A stretch of DNA of 64,000 bases from Caballeronia hypogeia (GCF_001544875.2 NZ_FCOA02000002.1:552589-616588), one strand, 5' to 3'; counted from the stretch's first letter, positions 26,116 through 36,895 are shown. Numbers and translations are program-made. Notes: a model not told the origin generated them from the letters alone.

Positions 26116-28581
26116 ATGCACGTCCTGTCCGCGCACGCGCCGCGACGTCTTTCGGAAGACTGGCAATGCGTGAGCACGCCGGCGGGCGCATGCGCGACAC
26201 CCGCATCGCTCGATGCATTCACGCAATGGATCGACGCCCCCGTACCCGGCACGATCGCATCGGCGCTGCGTGCGTCGGGTGTCAGCGAAGACGCCCTCGC
26301 GCAGCCGTTCGCGCATGCGGATCACTGGTATCGCGTGAAGCTGAGGGGACAAGGCAAACGGCGCCTGCGCTTCAACGGACTCGCGACAATAGCCGAAGTA
26401 TGGCTGGACGATCGCAAGCTGCTCGAATCGGATTCGATGTTCGTCGCGCATGATCTCGATGTAGACCTGAACGGCGAGCACGCGCTTCATCTGTGCTTTC
26501 GTTCGATCGCGCCTGCGCTGGCCGCCAAACGCGGCCGCGCGCGCTGGCGCCCGAAGCTCGCGCAACCAGCCACATTGCGCAACGTGCGCACGACGCTGCT
26601 CGGACACATGAACGGATGGTGTCCGACGATTCAGCCTGCGGGACCGTGGCGCTCCATCGAATTGATCGGGGAATCGAAGACGTGCATCGATGGCATCGAC
26701 ATGCGCACGCGTGTGGATGGCAGCGATGGCGTGCTGGATATCACCATTCGCTACTTTCACGCGCAAGAGCAAACGCCGGTTCAACTCGAATGCGGTGAAG
26801 CGAAAGCCACGCTCGAGTGGCAAGACGCGCATACGCTCGCAGGAAGCGCGCGCGTGCCGAACGTGCGCGTCTGGTATCCGCACACGCACGGCGAGCCATC
26901 GCGTTACGCGGTGAAAATAAGCGATATCGATCTCGGCGAAGTCGGCTTTCGCACGATCGAAGTCGATCGAGGCGCGGATGGCAAGGGCTTTCAGGTCGTC
27001 GTGAACGGCGTACCCGTGTTTGCGCGCGGCGCGTGCTGGACTTCGGCGGATATCGTCGCGCTCGATGCGCCGCGCGACAAGCTCGACCACCTCTTTCAAC
27101 TGATTCGCGATGCGGGCCTCAACATCGTTCGCGTCAGCGGAATCACGCTGTACGAGTCCGACACGTTCTACGAACTCGCCGACAAACACGGCGTGCTCGT
27201 GTGGCAGGACTTCGCGTTCGCCAATTTCGACTATCCCGATGACGAAGCTTTCCGCAACAGCGTGCAGCGCGAAGCGGAGCAGTTTCTCACGCGCACGCGC
27301 CGCTTCGCCTCGCTCGCGGTACTGTGCGGCGGAAGCGAAGTGCATCAGCAGGCGGCCATGCTCGGCCTGCCCTTCGACGCCTATCAGCAACGCCTTTTCA
27401 CCGAGTGGTTGCCTGGCGCGATCGCGGCGCAACGGCCCGATGTCGCGTACGTCGTGAACTCGCCGAGCGCCGCGCCCGGCGACACGGTATCGATGCCCTT
27501 CGGCACACGCGGCGGCATCACGCATTACTACGGCGTGCCCGCATATCAACGTTCCTTCGACGACGTGCGTCGCGCGCAAGTGCGCTTCGCCTCCGAATGT
27601 CTCGCGTTCGCCAACGTCCCGGACGATGTCGCATTGCGCGCGCTGCCGAACCCGCGCTTTCACGAACCGCGCTGGAAAGCGGGCGTCGCGCGCGATCCCG
27701 GTTCCGCGTGGGACTTCGACGACGTGCGTGAGTACTACATGCAGTCGCTCTATCGTCAGGACGTGCCGCGGCTGCGTTATGAAGATCCCGCGCGCTATCT
27801 GGAGTTGTCGCGCGCCGTAGTCGCCGACGTGATCGGCGCCGTGTTCTCCGAATGGCGTCGCGAAGGATCAAGCTGCTCGGGCGGCATCGTATGGAACCTG
27901 CTCGATGTGCGCCCCGGCGCGGGCTGGGGCGTGATCGACGTGCTCGGTGCGCCAAAGAGCGCCTTGCATGGTCTTGCGCGGGTGCTTCAGCCCGTGCAGG
28001 CGCTGATCCTCGATGAAGGGCTCGAAGGCCTGGACGTCCATCTCGTCAACGAGACAGCGCGTGAAATTCGCGCGCGTGTCGAACTTGCGTGTTTGCGTGA
28101 AGGTTCGGTCAAGGTCGCGGGCGGCGCATGCGATATCGTGCTGCAACCGCGCAGCGTGCAGCGTGTTTCAGCGAATGCGTTGATTGGCGCGTTCTTCGAC
28201 AGCGCGTATGCATACCGCTTCGGCCCGCGCGCGCACGATGCGACGCATGTCGTTTTACGTGACGCCGAGACCGGCGAGGTGCTGTCGGAAGCCTTCCATT
28301 TTCCCGATCCTTCGATTGGCGAACGCCGCGACGTAGGCCTGAGCGTGAGCGTCGAGCAAGACGATCAAGGCTGGAGTCTGATCGTCCAGACCGCGCAGCT
28401 CGCGCGCTGGGTGCATGTAGTCGATCCGAACTATCACGCGCGCATCGACTGGTTTCATCTCGCGCCCGGCAGCACGAAACGCATACCGCTCGTCGCGCGG
28501 CACGCGAACGTGCGCGCCGCACCCGAAGGCGATGTATGCGCGGTCAACGCCTCGCGAAGCGCGGCGTATCGCGCTGCATGA
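26116..28581 (+). CDS. Glycoside hydrolase family 2 protein (beta-mannosidase-like)
   Basis: This 821-residue protein has the GH2 layout: an N-terminal jelly-roll domain with WYRVKLRG and RLRFNGLATIAEVWLDD, an immunoglobulin-like domain, a TIM barrel from about residue 300 and C-terminal beta domains. The likely acid/base is Glu408 (CGGSEV, in place of NGNNE) and the nucleophile Glu494 (ASECLAF, in place of SEFG). Both carboxylates are kept although the motifs are altered. There is no signal peptide, so it works in the cytoplasm. ATG 26116 follows GAGGAAGG. It lies after the hairpin behind the carrier-protein operon; the link to that pathway is by position only. Confidence 0.88.
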   Translation: MHVLSAHAPRRLSEDWQCVSTPAGACATPASLDAFTQWIDAPVPGTIASALRASGVSEDALAQPFAHADHWYRVKLRGQGKRRLRFNGLATIAEVWLDDRKLLESDSMFVAHDLDVDLNGEHALHLCFRSIAPALAAKRGRARWRPKLAQPATLRNVRTTLLGHMNGWCPTIQPAGPWRSIELIGESKTCIDGIDMRTRVDGSDGVLDITIRYFHAQEQTPVQLECGEAKATLEWQDAHTLAGSARVPNVRVWYPHTHGEPSRYAVKISDIDLGEVGFRTIEVDRGADGKGFQVVVNGVPVFARGACWTSADIVALDAPRDKLDHLFQLIRDAGLNIVRVSGITLYESDTFYELADKHGVLVWQDFAFANFDYPDDEAFRNSVQREAEQFLTRTRRFASLAVLCGGSEVHQQAAMLGLPFDAYQQRLFTEWLPGAIAAQRPDVAYVVNSPSAAPGDTVSMPFGTRGGITHYYGVPAYQRSFDDVRRAQVRFASECLAFANVPDDVALRALPNPRFHEPRWKAGVARDPGSAWDFDDVREYYMQSLYRQDVPRLRYEDPARYLELSRAVVADVIGAVFSEWRREGSSCSGGIVWNLLDVRPGAGWGVIDVLGAPKSALHGLARVLQPVQALILDEGLEGLDVHLVNETAREIRARVELACLREGSVKVAGGACDIVLQPRSVQRVSANALIGAFFDSAYAYRFGPRAHDATHVVLRDAETGEVLSEAFHFPDPSIGERRDVGLSVSVEQDDQGWSLIVQTAQLARWVHVVDPNYHARIDWFHLAPGSTKRIPLVARHANVRAAPEGDVCAVNASRSAAYRAA

Positions 28582-28582
28582 T

Positions 28583-29725
28583 TCAGGCGCGCGTGCCGAT
28601 CTCCGCTTCCTGAGCCGTCCATCCGGCAACGCGCTCGCTCAACGTGAGCCCGAGGCCCGGGCGCGTCGGCACGATCATGCGGCCGTCGCGCGTTTCGAGC
28701 CGCTCGTTGAACAGCGGTTCGAGCCACTCGAAATGCTCGACCCACGGCTCGCGCGGATAGCATGCTGCCAGATGCACGTGCAGTTCCATCGCGAAGTGCG
28801 GCGCAAGCATCAGGCCGGCATGGTCCGCGAGCGTGGCTACCTTGAGGAAGGGCGTGATGCCGCCGACGCGTGGCGCATCCGGCATCAGGTAATCCGCGCC
28901 GCGCTGGCGGATGAAGTCCCAATGCTCGGACACGCTCGTCAGCATTTCACCCGTTGCGATCGGCGTGTCGAACTGCGCGGCGAGCGCGGCATGACCTTCC
29001 GCGTCGTAGCAATCGAGCGGCTCCTCAATCCAGATCAGGTTGAACTGTTCGAACGTGCGGCACATGCGTTGCGCGGTCGGCCGGTCCCATTGCTGGTTCG
29101 CATCGACCATCAGCGGGAAGCTGTCGCCGAGATGCTTTCGCACGGTCGCGACGCGATGAATGTCGAGCGCGCAATCCGGCTGCCCGACCTTCAGCTTGAT
29201 GCCGCCGATGCCCTTCTCGCGCGAAGCGTCCGTGTTCACGAGCAGTTGATCGAGCGGCGTATGCAGAAAGCCGCCCGACGTGTTGTAGCAGCGCACCGAA
29301 TCGCGATGCGCGCCGAGCAGTTTCGCGAGCGACAGATTCGCGCGCTTCGCTTTCAGGTCCCACAGCGCCACGTCGAACGCGCCGATGGCCTGCGCGGCCA
29401 TGCCGCTGCGCCCCACCGATGCGCCCGCCCATGCCAGCTTGTCCCACAGGCGCGCGATATCGCTCGGGTCCTCGCCGATCAGCACCGGCGCGATTTCCTT
29501 CGCATGCGCGAACTGGCCGGGACCGCCCGCGCGCTTCGAATAGCTGAAGCCGAGGCCGCGATGACCATCGGCGGTTTCGATCTCTACGAACAGAATCGCG
29601 ATCTCCGTCATCGGTTTCTGACGGCCGGTGAGGACCTTGGCGTCGCTGATCGGATTGGCGAGCGGCAGAAATGTGGATGCGACGCGAATCCATTTGATCT
29701 GGTCGTTTGACGATGTCGTGTTCAT
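28583..29725 (-). CDS. Enolase-superfamily sugar-acid dehydratase (L-talarate/galactarate dehydratase-like)
   Basis: The 380-residue protein belongs to the mandelate racemase subgroup. The catalytic KxK is Lys177/Lys179 (GIKLKVG) and the metal ligands are Asp208 (VDANQQW), Glu234 (WIEEP) and Glu260 (ATGE). The catalytic His310 lies in APHFAMELH. Spacing between these residues agrees with what I recall of talarate/galactarate dehydratase. It would remove water from a C6 aldaric acid to give a keto-deoxy sugar acid. It lies 35 bases downstream of a glucarate-type MFS carrier and is probably co-transcribed with it under the LacI regulator at 31268. ATG 29725 is the first start after the carrier stop. 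Confidence 0.88.
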   Translation of the reverse strand: MNTTSSNDQIKWIRVASTFLPLANPISDAKVLTGRQKPMTEIAILFVEIETADGHRGLGFSYSKRAGGPGQFAHAKEIAPVLIGEDPSDIARLWDKLAWAGASVGRSGMAAQAIGAFDVALWDLKAKRANLSLAKLLGAHRDSVRCYNTSGGFLHTPLDQLLVNTDASREKGIGGIKLKVGQPDCALDIHRVATVRKHLGDSFPLMVDANQQWDRPTAQRMCRTFEQFNLIWIEEPLDCYDAEGHAALAAQFDTPIATGEMLTSVSEHWDFIRQRGADYLMPDAPRVGGITPFLKVATLADHAGLMLAPHFAMELHVHLAACYPREPWVEHFEWLEPLFNERLETRDGRMIVPTRPGLGLTLSERVAGWTAQEAEIGTRA

Positions 29726-29760
29726 GATGCGAGTCCTTTGCTGAAGGTAATGTCGTGCGC

Positions 29761-31125
29761 TCAATTGCCGTGGCGCGGTTCGAGTGGTGCGGGCGCGCTG
29801 CGCTCGCCGGATGCGCCGTCGCGCTCGTCCGGATCGAGACGCTGCAGTTTGCCGACGATGACGAGATACGCGAACGCGCCGAGCAATGAAAGCGTCGCCA
29901 CATAGGTAAGCGCCACTTCGAACGAGCCCGTCCGCTTGATCATCCAGCCGATCGCGAGCGGCGTGACGATGCTCGCGAGATTGCCGCAGAAGTTGAAGAT
30001 GCCGCCGCTGATGCCCATCGCGTGTCGTGGCGACACATCGCCGACGATGCACCAGCCGAGATTGCCCACGCCCTTCGCGAAGAACGCGATCGACATCACG
30101 AGAATCACGATGGACGTCGACTGCACATAGTTCGCCACGACGATCGAACTGGAGAGCACGAGGCCGAAGATGATCGGCGTCTTGCGCGCGGCGGTGAGCG
30201 AGAAGCCGCGCTTGAGCATCCAGTCCGACCATACGCCGCCGATCAGTCCGCCGACGCATCCCGCAATCGCAGGCAGCGCGGCCACGAGACCGACCTTCAG
30301 GATCGACATGCCCTTTGCTTCGATCAGGTAGGTGGGAAACCAGGTAAGAAAGAACCATGTGATCGACGTAAGGCAGAACTGTCCGATGTAGATGCCGATC
30401 ATCATGCGGTTGGCCGCGATGGCGCTGACCTGCTTCCATCGGAACGGCTGTGGGCGGTCGCCCATCTTCGGCAATCCCCCGCCCGCCGCGATGTAGTCGA
30501 GTTCCGCCGCATTCACGCGATGATCGCGCTGCGGTTCGCGCACCGCCTTGAGCCACCACAGGCCAATGAGAATGCCCACCGCGCCGGTCGTAAAGAACAC
30601 GTAATGCCAGCCCCATGCGCTCACGGTGTAGGTCATGACCGGCGTGAACACGGCGAGCGCGAAGTACTGCGCGAGTTGAAACACGGAAGTCGCGAGGCCG
30701 CGTTCCGCGCTCGGAAACCACATCACCGTCAGGCGGCTATTACAGGGAAACGCGGGCGATTCGGCGATGCCCATGAGAAAACGCAGCACGAACAGTGCGC
30801 CGAACGCCGATGCGAACATGTGCACGTAGCCCTGCATGAACGTGAGCGCCGACCACACGATCAGACTCGCGCCGAGCACGATGCGCGCACCGAAGCGGTC
30901 GAGAATCAGGCCGCCCGGAATCTGCATGCCGGTGTACGCCCAGCCGAACGCCGAAAACGCGATGCCCATGGTCAGCGCGTCGAAGCCGAGTTCGTGACGC
31001 ATGCTCGGCGCCGCGATCGACAGCGTCGCGCGATCGACATAGTTGAACACCGTGACGATGAAGATCATCGCGAGGATGAACCAGCGCACGTTGGTGCGTT
31101 TCGTTGCGGAAATAGCGGTTTCCAA
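29761..31125 (-). CDS. MFS transporter, glucarate/galactarate (GudP/GarP) type
   Basis: This 454-residue, 12-helix inner-membrane carrier belongs to the anion:cation symporter branch. Signature stretches include VTVFNYVDRATLSIAAPSM in helix 1, FGWAYTGMQIPGGLILDRFG and FLMGIAESPAFPCNSR. The start is a TTG at 31125 with AGGAG seven bases upstream. It is followed by the talarate/galactarate dehydratase gene and is divergent from a LacI-type repressor. The two palindromes in the 142-base gap put it under that repressor. The likely substrate is an aldaric acid such as galactarate. Confidence 0.92.
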   Translation of the reverse strand: METAISATKRTNVRWFILAMIFIVTVFNYVDRATLSIAAPSMRHELGFDALTMGIAFSAFGWAYTGMQIPGGLILDRFGARIVLGASLIVWSALTFMQGYVHMFASAFGALFVLRFLMGIAESPAFPCNSRLTVMWFPSAERGLATSVFQLAQYFALAVFTPVMTYTVSAWGWHYVFFTTGAVGILIGLWWLKAVREPQRDHRVNAAELDYIAAGGGLPKMGDRPQPFRWKQVSAIAANRMMIGIYIGQFCLTSITWFFLTWFPTYLIEAKGMSILKVGLVAALPAIAGCVGGLIGGVWSDWMLKRGFSLTAARKTPIIFGLVLSSSIVVANYVQSTSIVILVMSIAFFAKGVGNLGWCIVGDVSPRHAMGISGGIFNFCGNLASIVTPLAIGWMIKRTGSFEVALTYVATLSLLGAFAYLVIVGKLQRLDPDERDGASGERSAPAPLEPRHGN

Positions 31126-31170
31126 GGGGTCTCCTGAGTTTGCCTTATCGCTTCATGGACTGGATGATAC

Positions 31171-31188
31171 AATGATTGCGCAATCATT
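31171..31188. promoter_or_regulatory. LacI-family operator, perfect 18-bp palindrome
   Basis: AATGATTGCGCAATCATT is its own reverse complement, with the central CG step and TTGCGCAA core typical of LacI/GalR operators. It lies between the divergent MFS and LacI genes. A second copy is centred 26 bases to the right. Confidence 0.85.
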
Positions 31189-31198
31189 CAAGCATCGA

Positions 31199-31212
31199 TG
31201 GTTGCGCAATCA
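31199..31212. promoter_or_regulatory. Second LacI-family operator copy
   Basis: TGGTTGCGCAATCA repeats the core of the palindrome at 31171 with one mismatched pair. The 26-base centre-to-centre distance puts the two sites on nearly the same helix face, which fits cooperative repression of both divergent genes. Confidence 0.78.
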
Positions 31213-31267
31213 CTATCGTTTACACTGATGTCATCGCGCAGAAGGCGCCCATGCAGGACGAGTGCAG

Positions 31268-32299
31268 ATGGTGAAGAAATACGAACGAAAGGCAGTCGCT
31301 ACGGGCTCGGGCGAAAGCGTGACGCTGATCGATGTCGCACGCGTTGCAGGCGTCGCGCCGATGACAGTCTCGCGTGCGCTCAACCGCCCCGAACTCGTGC
31401 GCAGCGAAACGCAGCGCAAGGTTCTGGACGCGGTGCGCAAGACCGGATATGTGCCGAACATGCTGGCTGGCGGACTCGCGAGCAGCAAGAGCCGGCTCGT
31501 CGCGATTCTCGTGCCGACCATCGCGAACTCGATCTTCTCCGATACCGTTCAGGCATTGATGGACGGCCTGAGCTCATCGAACTATCAGACGCTTATGGGC
31601 TTGACGGCGTATTCGCAGGAGCGCGAGGAAGCGCTCGTCGAGGCGATCATGGGCCGTCGTCCGGACGGCATCGTGCTCGCGGGCACGAGCCATAGCAAGG
31701 CCACCATTGAGCGGCTCACGAAGTCACGCATTCCGGTGGTCGAGATATGGGACCTTGCGGACAAACCGATCGACATGATGATCGGCTTCTCGCATGAGGA
31801 CGTCGGCAAGCAGGTGGCGCGCCATCTGCTTGCAAAGGGTTATCGAAAGTTCGGCATCGTCTCGGTCGACGATCCGCGCGGCTTGCGGCGATGCGAGAGC
31901 CTCAAGCGCGAGCTGGCCAAGCATCGCGTCGCGAAGCCGCCATTCGAAGTGCTGCCCGCGCCCGCGACCTTGCAGGCGGGACGCGAAGGATTGAACCGTC
32001 TGCTCGAAGCGAATGCGCCGGAAATCGTCGTGTGCAGCTCGGACACGCTCGCGCAAGGCGTGCTCGCCGAAGCCGCGAGCCGCGCCATGAAGGTGCCGCG
32101 CGATATCGCCGTGATGGGCTTCGGCGACCTCAGCACGGCGGCGCATGTTTATCCCGCGCTGTCGACCGTGCGGATCGACGGCGCGATCATCGGCATGCGC
32201 GCGGCACAGGCGCTGCTCGCGCGCTTCGATGGCGAGACCGAGCCGGCCGATGTACGCATCGATACGGGATTCGCGATCATCGACCGGCAGAGCGCATGA
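31268..32299 (+). CDS. LacI family transcriptional repressor
   Basis: This 343-residue regulator has an N-terminal helix-turn-helix (SVTLIDVARVAGVAPMTVSRAL, residues ~17-38) with the hinge helix of the family. A periplasmic-binding-protein-like sensor domain follows, containing RLVAILVPTIANSIFSDTVQALMDGL and GFGDLSTAAHVYPALSTVRID. It resembles GntR of the gluconate system. It sits divergently from the aldarate MFS carrier and dehydratase, with two operator palindromes between, so it most likely represses that pair and itself. ATG 31268 is preferred to a GTG two codons earlier. Confidence 0.93.
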   Translation: MVKKYERKAVATGSGESVTLIDVARVAGVAPMTVSRALNRPELVRSETQRKVLDAVRKTGYVPNMLAGGLASSKSRLVAILVPTIANSIFSDTVQALMDGLSSSNYQTLMGLTAYSQEREEALVEAIMGRRPDGIVLAGTSHSKATIERLTKSRIPVVEIWDLADKPIDMMIGFSHEDVGKQVARHLLAKGYRKFGIVSVDDPRGLRRCESLKRELAKHRVAKPPFEVLPAPATLQAGREGLNRLLEANAPEIVVCSSDTLAQGVLAEAASRAMKVPRDIAVMGFGDLSTAAHVYPALSTVRIDGAIIGMRAAQALLARFDGETEPADVRIDTGFAIIDRQSA

Positions 32300-32302
32300 C
32301 GC

Positions 32303-33310
32303 TCAGACCGCGCGCTTGCTGCGGCGGAACTGATCGAAGAGCACGGCGAGCAGCAGGATGCCGCCGCGAATCAGATACTGATAGAACGTCGGCACGTTGA
32401 GCAGACTCATGGCGTCCTGCACCCCGCCCATGATGAGCACGCCGACGAGCACGCCGGAGATCGTCGCGACACCGCCCGTCAGCGACACGCCGCCGAGCAC
32501 GCACGCGGAGATCACGCCGAGTTCGAGCCCCACCGATGTCTTCGGGTCGCCGAGACTCATTCGCGAGGCGAGCATCACGCCCGCGAAGCCGGTGACGAGC
32601 CCTTGCAGCACGAACACCGTGATCTTGATGCGAGTGACCGGCAGACCCGCGAGCGTGGCCGCTTCGCTGTTTCCTCCCACCGCGAGCACGTTCTTGCCGA
32701 ACACGGTTTTCTTCAACAGGAAGCCGAACACCACGAAGCCGATGATATTGCTCCAGATCGGAAACGAGATGCCGAGAAAGGAGCCGCCGCCGAGATCGAA
32801 GAAGCTTTCTTCGGAGATCATCACCGCGTCGCCGTTCGATGTGAGGAACGCGAGGCCGCGCACCGCTTCCATCATCGCCAGCGTGGCGATCAGCGAGTTG
32901 ATCCTGAAGCGCGCGATCAGCACGCCGTTGACCAGCCCGACCGCTCCACCCGCGAGCACGCCCGCGACGATGCCGAGCATGACGCTGTGCGTCGCTGTAA
33001 TGACAGTGGACGCCATCACGCCAGCGAACGCGACGATCGACGCGACAGACAGATCCACTTCGCCCAATGCGAGCACGAACATCATGGTGACCGCAATGGA
33101 GCCGATCAGCGTCACGGAGAGCAAGAGCCCTTGAATGTTGCGCGGCGTGAGAAAGCCGGGCACCGTCACGGACAGCGCCGCGAACAGCACGAGGAACACC
33201 ACCACGATGCCCGACTTGTTGATGAGGTCCCACATGCGCGCCTGCGAAGACGTGATCGGGGCGGCGGTATCGCTTGCGGAGGTGCCTGGAGTTTGCATGA
33301 GTTGACTCAT
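32303..33310 (-). CDS. araH: Sugar ABC transporter permease, AraH/RbsC type
   Basis: The 335-residue inner-membrane subunit has about 8-10 hydrophobic helices and the RbsC-family blocks GFLTPRNIQGLLLSVTLIGSIAVTM, ALGEVDLSVASIVAFAGV and GNSEAATLAGLPV. It forms the channel with the ATPase at 33339 and the binding protein at 34872. It is last in a six-gene operon that also encodes arabinose oxidation enzymes, which points to L-arabinose. D-galactose is possible because the same enzymes often accept both. Confidence 0.9.
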   Translation of the reverse strand: MSQLMQTPGTSASDTAAPITSSQARMWDLINKSGIVVVFLVLFAALSVTVPGFLTPRNIQGLLLSVTLIGSIAVTMMFVLALGEVDLSVASIVAFAGVMASTVITATHSVMLGIVAGVLAGGAVGLVNGVLIARFRINSLIATLAMMEAVRGLAFLTSNGDAVMISEESFFDLGGGSFLGISFPIWSNIIGFVVFGFLLKKTVFGKNVLAVGGNSEAATLAGLPVTRIKITVFVLQGLVTGFAGVMLASRMSLGDPKTSVGLELGVISACVLGGVSLTGGVATISGVLVGVLIMGGVQDAMSLLNVPTFYQYLIRGGILLLAVLFDQFRRSKRAV

Positions 33311-33338
33311 AACGTGTTCGTCCTTCAGTGCGGTGCCG

Positions 33339-34865
33339 TCAACGCGGCAGCGCGAGCTTGATGAGTTCGTCGGGCGTAGCGTCGGCCTTGGACAACGAAC
33401 CCGCTATGCGCCCTTCCTTCATCACGATGATGCGATCCGCGACACCGATGACTTCGGCCAGATCGCTCGACACCATGATGACGGTGCGCCCTGCTTCGGC
33501 GAGTTCGTACAACAGGTTGTAGATTTCAGCGCGCGCGCCGACGTCGATGCCGCGCGTGGGCTCGTCCATCAGAAACACGTCGATCTGTTCAGCGAGCCAG
33601 CGTGACAGGATCACTTTCTGCTGATTGCCGCCCGAAAGCGTGCCGATGGCCGTTTCGCCGCTGCGCGTCTTGATCGAGAGCTTCGCGATGTATTCCTGCG
33701 CCAGCGCCCGTTCGCGGCGCGCATCGAGCAGGAAGCGCGCGGGACTGAAATGACGGCGCGCACTGATGTTGAGGTTGTCCGCCACCGATGCAATCGCGAC
33801 GATGCCCTCCTGCTTGCGATCCTCGGGACACAGCGCGATGCCCGCGCGCACCGCATCGCGCGGACTCGCGAACGCGACGCGCTTGCCCTTCAGCTCGACA
33901 TGACCCGCGCTCGGTTTCGCCGCGCCGTAGAGCAGCTTCATCAACTCCGATCGGCCCGCACCGACCAGTCCAAAGAATCCGAGAATCTCGCCGCGTCTTG
34001 CCGCGAACGACACCGGCTCTTTCAGCCCCGGCCCCAGCAGCGATTTCGCTTCGATCATCACGTCACCGGCTTCGCGCGGACGATAGCCGTACACGTCGCT
34101 GATCGAGCGGCCGACCATGCAGCCGATGAGCCTGTCGCGTTCGAGATCCGCGACCGACTCGAAGGTCTCGATGCGCTTGCCGTCGCGAAACACCGTCACG
34201 CGATCGCACAGCTCGTACACCTCGTCCATGCGATGCGTCACGTAGATGATCGCGCGGCCATCGGCACGCAACGCATCGATGATGCGAAAGAGCTGCGCGG
34301 TCTCGCGCGCCGAGAGCGAACTGGTCGGTTCGTCGAAGGCGATCACGCGGGCATCGCGCATCAGCGCCTTGCCGATCTCGATCATCTGACGCTGGCCGAT
34401 GGAGAGATTCTTCACCGGCGTGCGCGGATCGATGCGCTCACCCAGACGCTCCAGCTCTTTCATCGCCCGTGCGACGAGCGCGCGTTCATCGAGCACGCCG
34501 ATGCGATTGGGCATTGCTCCGAGCATCAGGTTCTCCGCGACCGTCAGTTCGGGCACGAGATGCAGTTCCTGATAGATGATCGCAATGCCCGCCGCGATCG
34601 CCTCGCGCGTCGACGTGAAACGATGCTCCACGCCGTCGAGCGCAAGCGTACCCGCCATCGGCTTGTTCACGCCGGACAGCACCTTGAGCAGCGTCGACTT
34701 GCCCGCGCCGTTCTCGCCCATCAGCCCGTGCACCTCGCCCGCGCGCACCGACAGCGAGACGCCGTCGAGCGCGCGCACGCCCGGGAAGCTCACGGTGATG
34801 CCTTCGAGCTCCAGATAGCCGGCGGAGGCCGCCGTGCGCGTTTCATCAAGCGTCGTCGTGTCCAT
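33339..34865 (-). CDS. araG: Sugar ABC transporter ATPase, AraG type
   Basis: This 508-residue protein has two fused ABC domains, as in AraG/RbsA/MglA. The first has a full Walker A (GENGAGKST) and signature LSIGQRQ. The second has the degenerate GLVGAGRSE in place of Walker A and LSGGNQQK as signature, which is normal for this class. It energises uptake through the permease at 32303. The gene lies 6 bases after the binding-protein gene and 28 bases before the permease gene. Confidence 0.93.
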   Translation of the reverse strand: MDTTTLDETRTAASAGYLELEGITVSFPGVRALDGVSLSVRAGEVHGLMGENGAGKSTLLKVLSGVNKPMAGTLALDGVEHRFTSTREAIAAGIAIIYQELHLVPELTVAENLMLGAMPNRIGVLDERALVARAMKELERLGERIDPRTPVKNLSIGQRQMIEIGKALMRDARVIAFDEPTSSLSARETAQLFRIIDALRADGRAIIYVTHRMDEVYELCDRVTVFRDGKRIETFESVADLERDRLIGCMVGRSISDVYGYRPREAGDVMIEAKSLLGPGLKEPVSFAARRGEILGFFGLVGAGRSELMKLLYGAAKPSAGHVELKGKRVAFASPRDAVRAGIALCPEDRKQEGIVAIASVADNLNISARRHFSPARFLLDARRERALAQEYIAKLSIKTRSGETAIGTLSGGNQQKVILSRWLAEQIDVFLMDEPTRGIDVGARAEIYNLLYELAEAGRTVIMVSSDLAEVIGVADRIIVMKEGRIAGSLSKADATPDELIKLALPR

Positions 34866-34871
34866 GTCGCC

Positions 34872-35876
34872 TCAGATGCCGAGATCCGTGCGCACCGACT
34901 TCCAGTTTTCGCGCGTCATCAGCTTGCCGGTGGTTTGCGTGTCGGCGGGCGGCTGCTTGCCGTTGCGAATCCAGTTGACGAGGTTCTGCGCGCTGTCCTT
35001 GCCGTGATTCGTCGAACTGACGGCGATGGTGCCGAAGAAGCCCGTCTGCTCCTTCTTCTGGAACTCCGCGAACGCCTCGCCCGCACCGTTGATGCCGACG
35101 CCGATCACATCCGACGAAGGAATATGCAGTTGCTCCGTCGCGCGCACGCCGCCCAGCACGCTCTCTTCGTTGAGCGCGAAGATCACCCACTTCTTGATGT
35201 TAGGATGCTGCGCGAGCACGGGCGAAGACGCATTGAACCCGCCTTCGTCATCGGTGGTCTTTTGCGGCGCATCGAAGATGTTTTCCTTCTTGAAGCCACC
35301 CGCGATCAGCGCTTGCGTCGCGCCCTCGGTGCGCAGCTTCGCGGTCGGAAGCTCGTAATCGGTGATGCGCAACGCGCCCACTTCTTCGGGCTTCCAGCCG
35401 CGCCGCTTCATTTCGCCCGCGATCGCGTCGCCCACCTGATTGCCGATCTTGAATGCGGACATGCCCAGATGCGGTACGTTCGAAAGCGGCTTGCCGGACG
35501 AATCGACGAGCTGGTCATCGACCGACACGAACTTCATGTTGTAGCGTTTCGCGCGCGCGGCAATCGCCGGTCCGAGACGCACGTCGGGCGCACAGATCAC
35601 GAAGCCCTGGGCGCCTTGCGCGCCGAGATTGTCGATGGCGGCCAGCACCTTCTCGCCGTCCGGCGTGCCGATGTTCACCGACGTGAAGTTCTCCTTCTGC
35701 CCGAGCGAAGTTGCGGCCTTCTGCTCGTTGATGAACCATGCCTGCTCGGGCATCTTCACGAGAAAGCCGATCTTGAGCGGCTCGTCGGCAAACGCTGCGC
35801 CGTGCATCGCGAAGGGCGCGGCGATCATCGCGGCGATCATGGCGCGCAAGGTCAGGCGGCGAAAAGTGCTGGTCAT
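34872..35876 (-). CDS. araF: Periplasmic L-arabinose-binding protein, AraF type
   Basis: This 334-residue substrate-binding protein has a Sec signal peptide of about 30 residues (RLTLRAMIAAMIAAPFAMHG core, cut near FADEP). The mature part starts PLKIGFLVKMPEQAWFINEQ, characteristic of AraF. The DVRLGPAIAARAKRYNMKFVSVDDQ and GVGINGAGEAF stretches also match arabinose-binding proteins. Uptake would be with AraG and AraH directly downstream. ATG 35876 is set by the signal peptide; the frame upstream of it overlaps the dehydrogenase gene. Confidence 0.93.
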   Translation of the reverse strand: MTSTFRRLTLRAMIAAMIAAPFAMHGAAFADEPLKIGFLVKMPEQAWFINEQKAATSLGQKENFTSVNIGTPDGEKVLAAIDNLGAQGAQGFVICAPDVRLGPAIAARAKRYNMKFVSVDDQLVDSSGKPLSNVPHLGMSAFKIGNQVGDAIAGEMKRRGWKPEEVGALRITDYELPTAKLRTEGATQALIAGGFKKENIFDAPQKTTDDEGGFNASSPVLAQHPNIKKWVIFALNEESVLGGVRATEQLHIPSSDVIGVGINGAGEAFAEFQKKEQTGFFGTIAVSSTNHGKDSAQNLVNWIRNGKQPPADTQTTGKLMTRENWKSVRTDLGI

Positions 35877-35923
35877 GCGGTGTCTCCTTTGTGTTTGCTT
35901 GTGTGTTGAATCTGCTTGCGTCA

Positions 35924-36895
<972 letters not shown>

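Noticed and set aside
33750..35909. A 719-codon open frame on the plus strand opposite araG and araF
   Set aside because: It is a shadow of the two minus-strand genes in GC-rich DNA. Its translation is rich in Arg, His and Ala without any domain, while the minus strand encodes clear ABC transporter parts.
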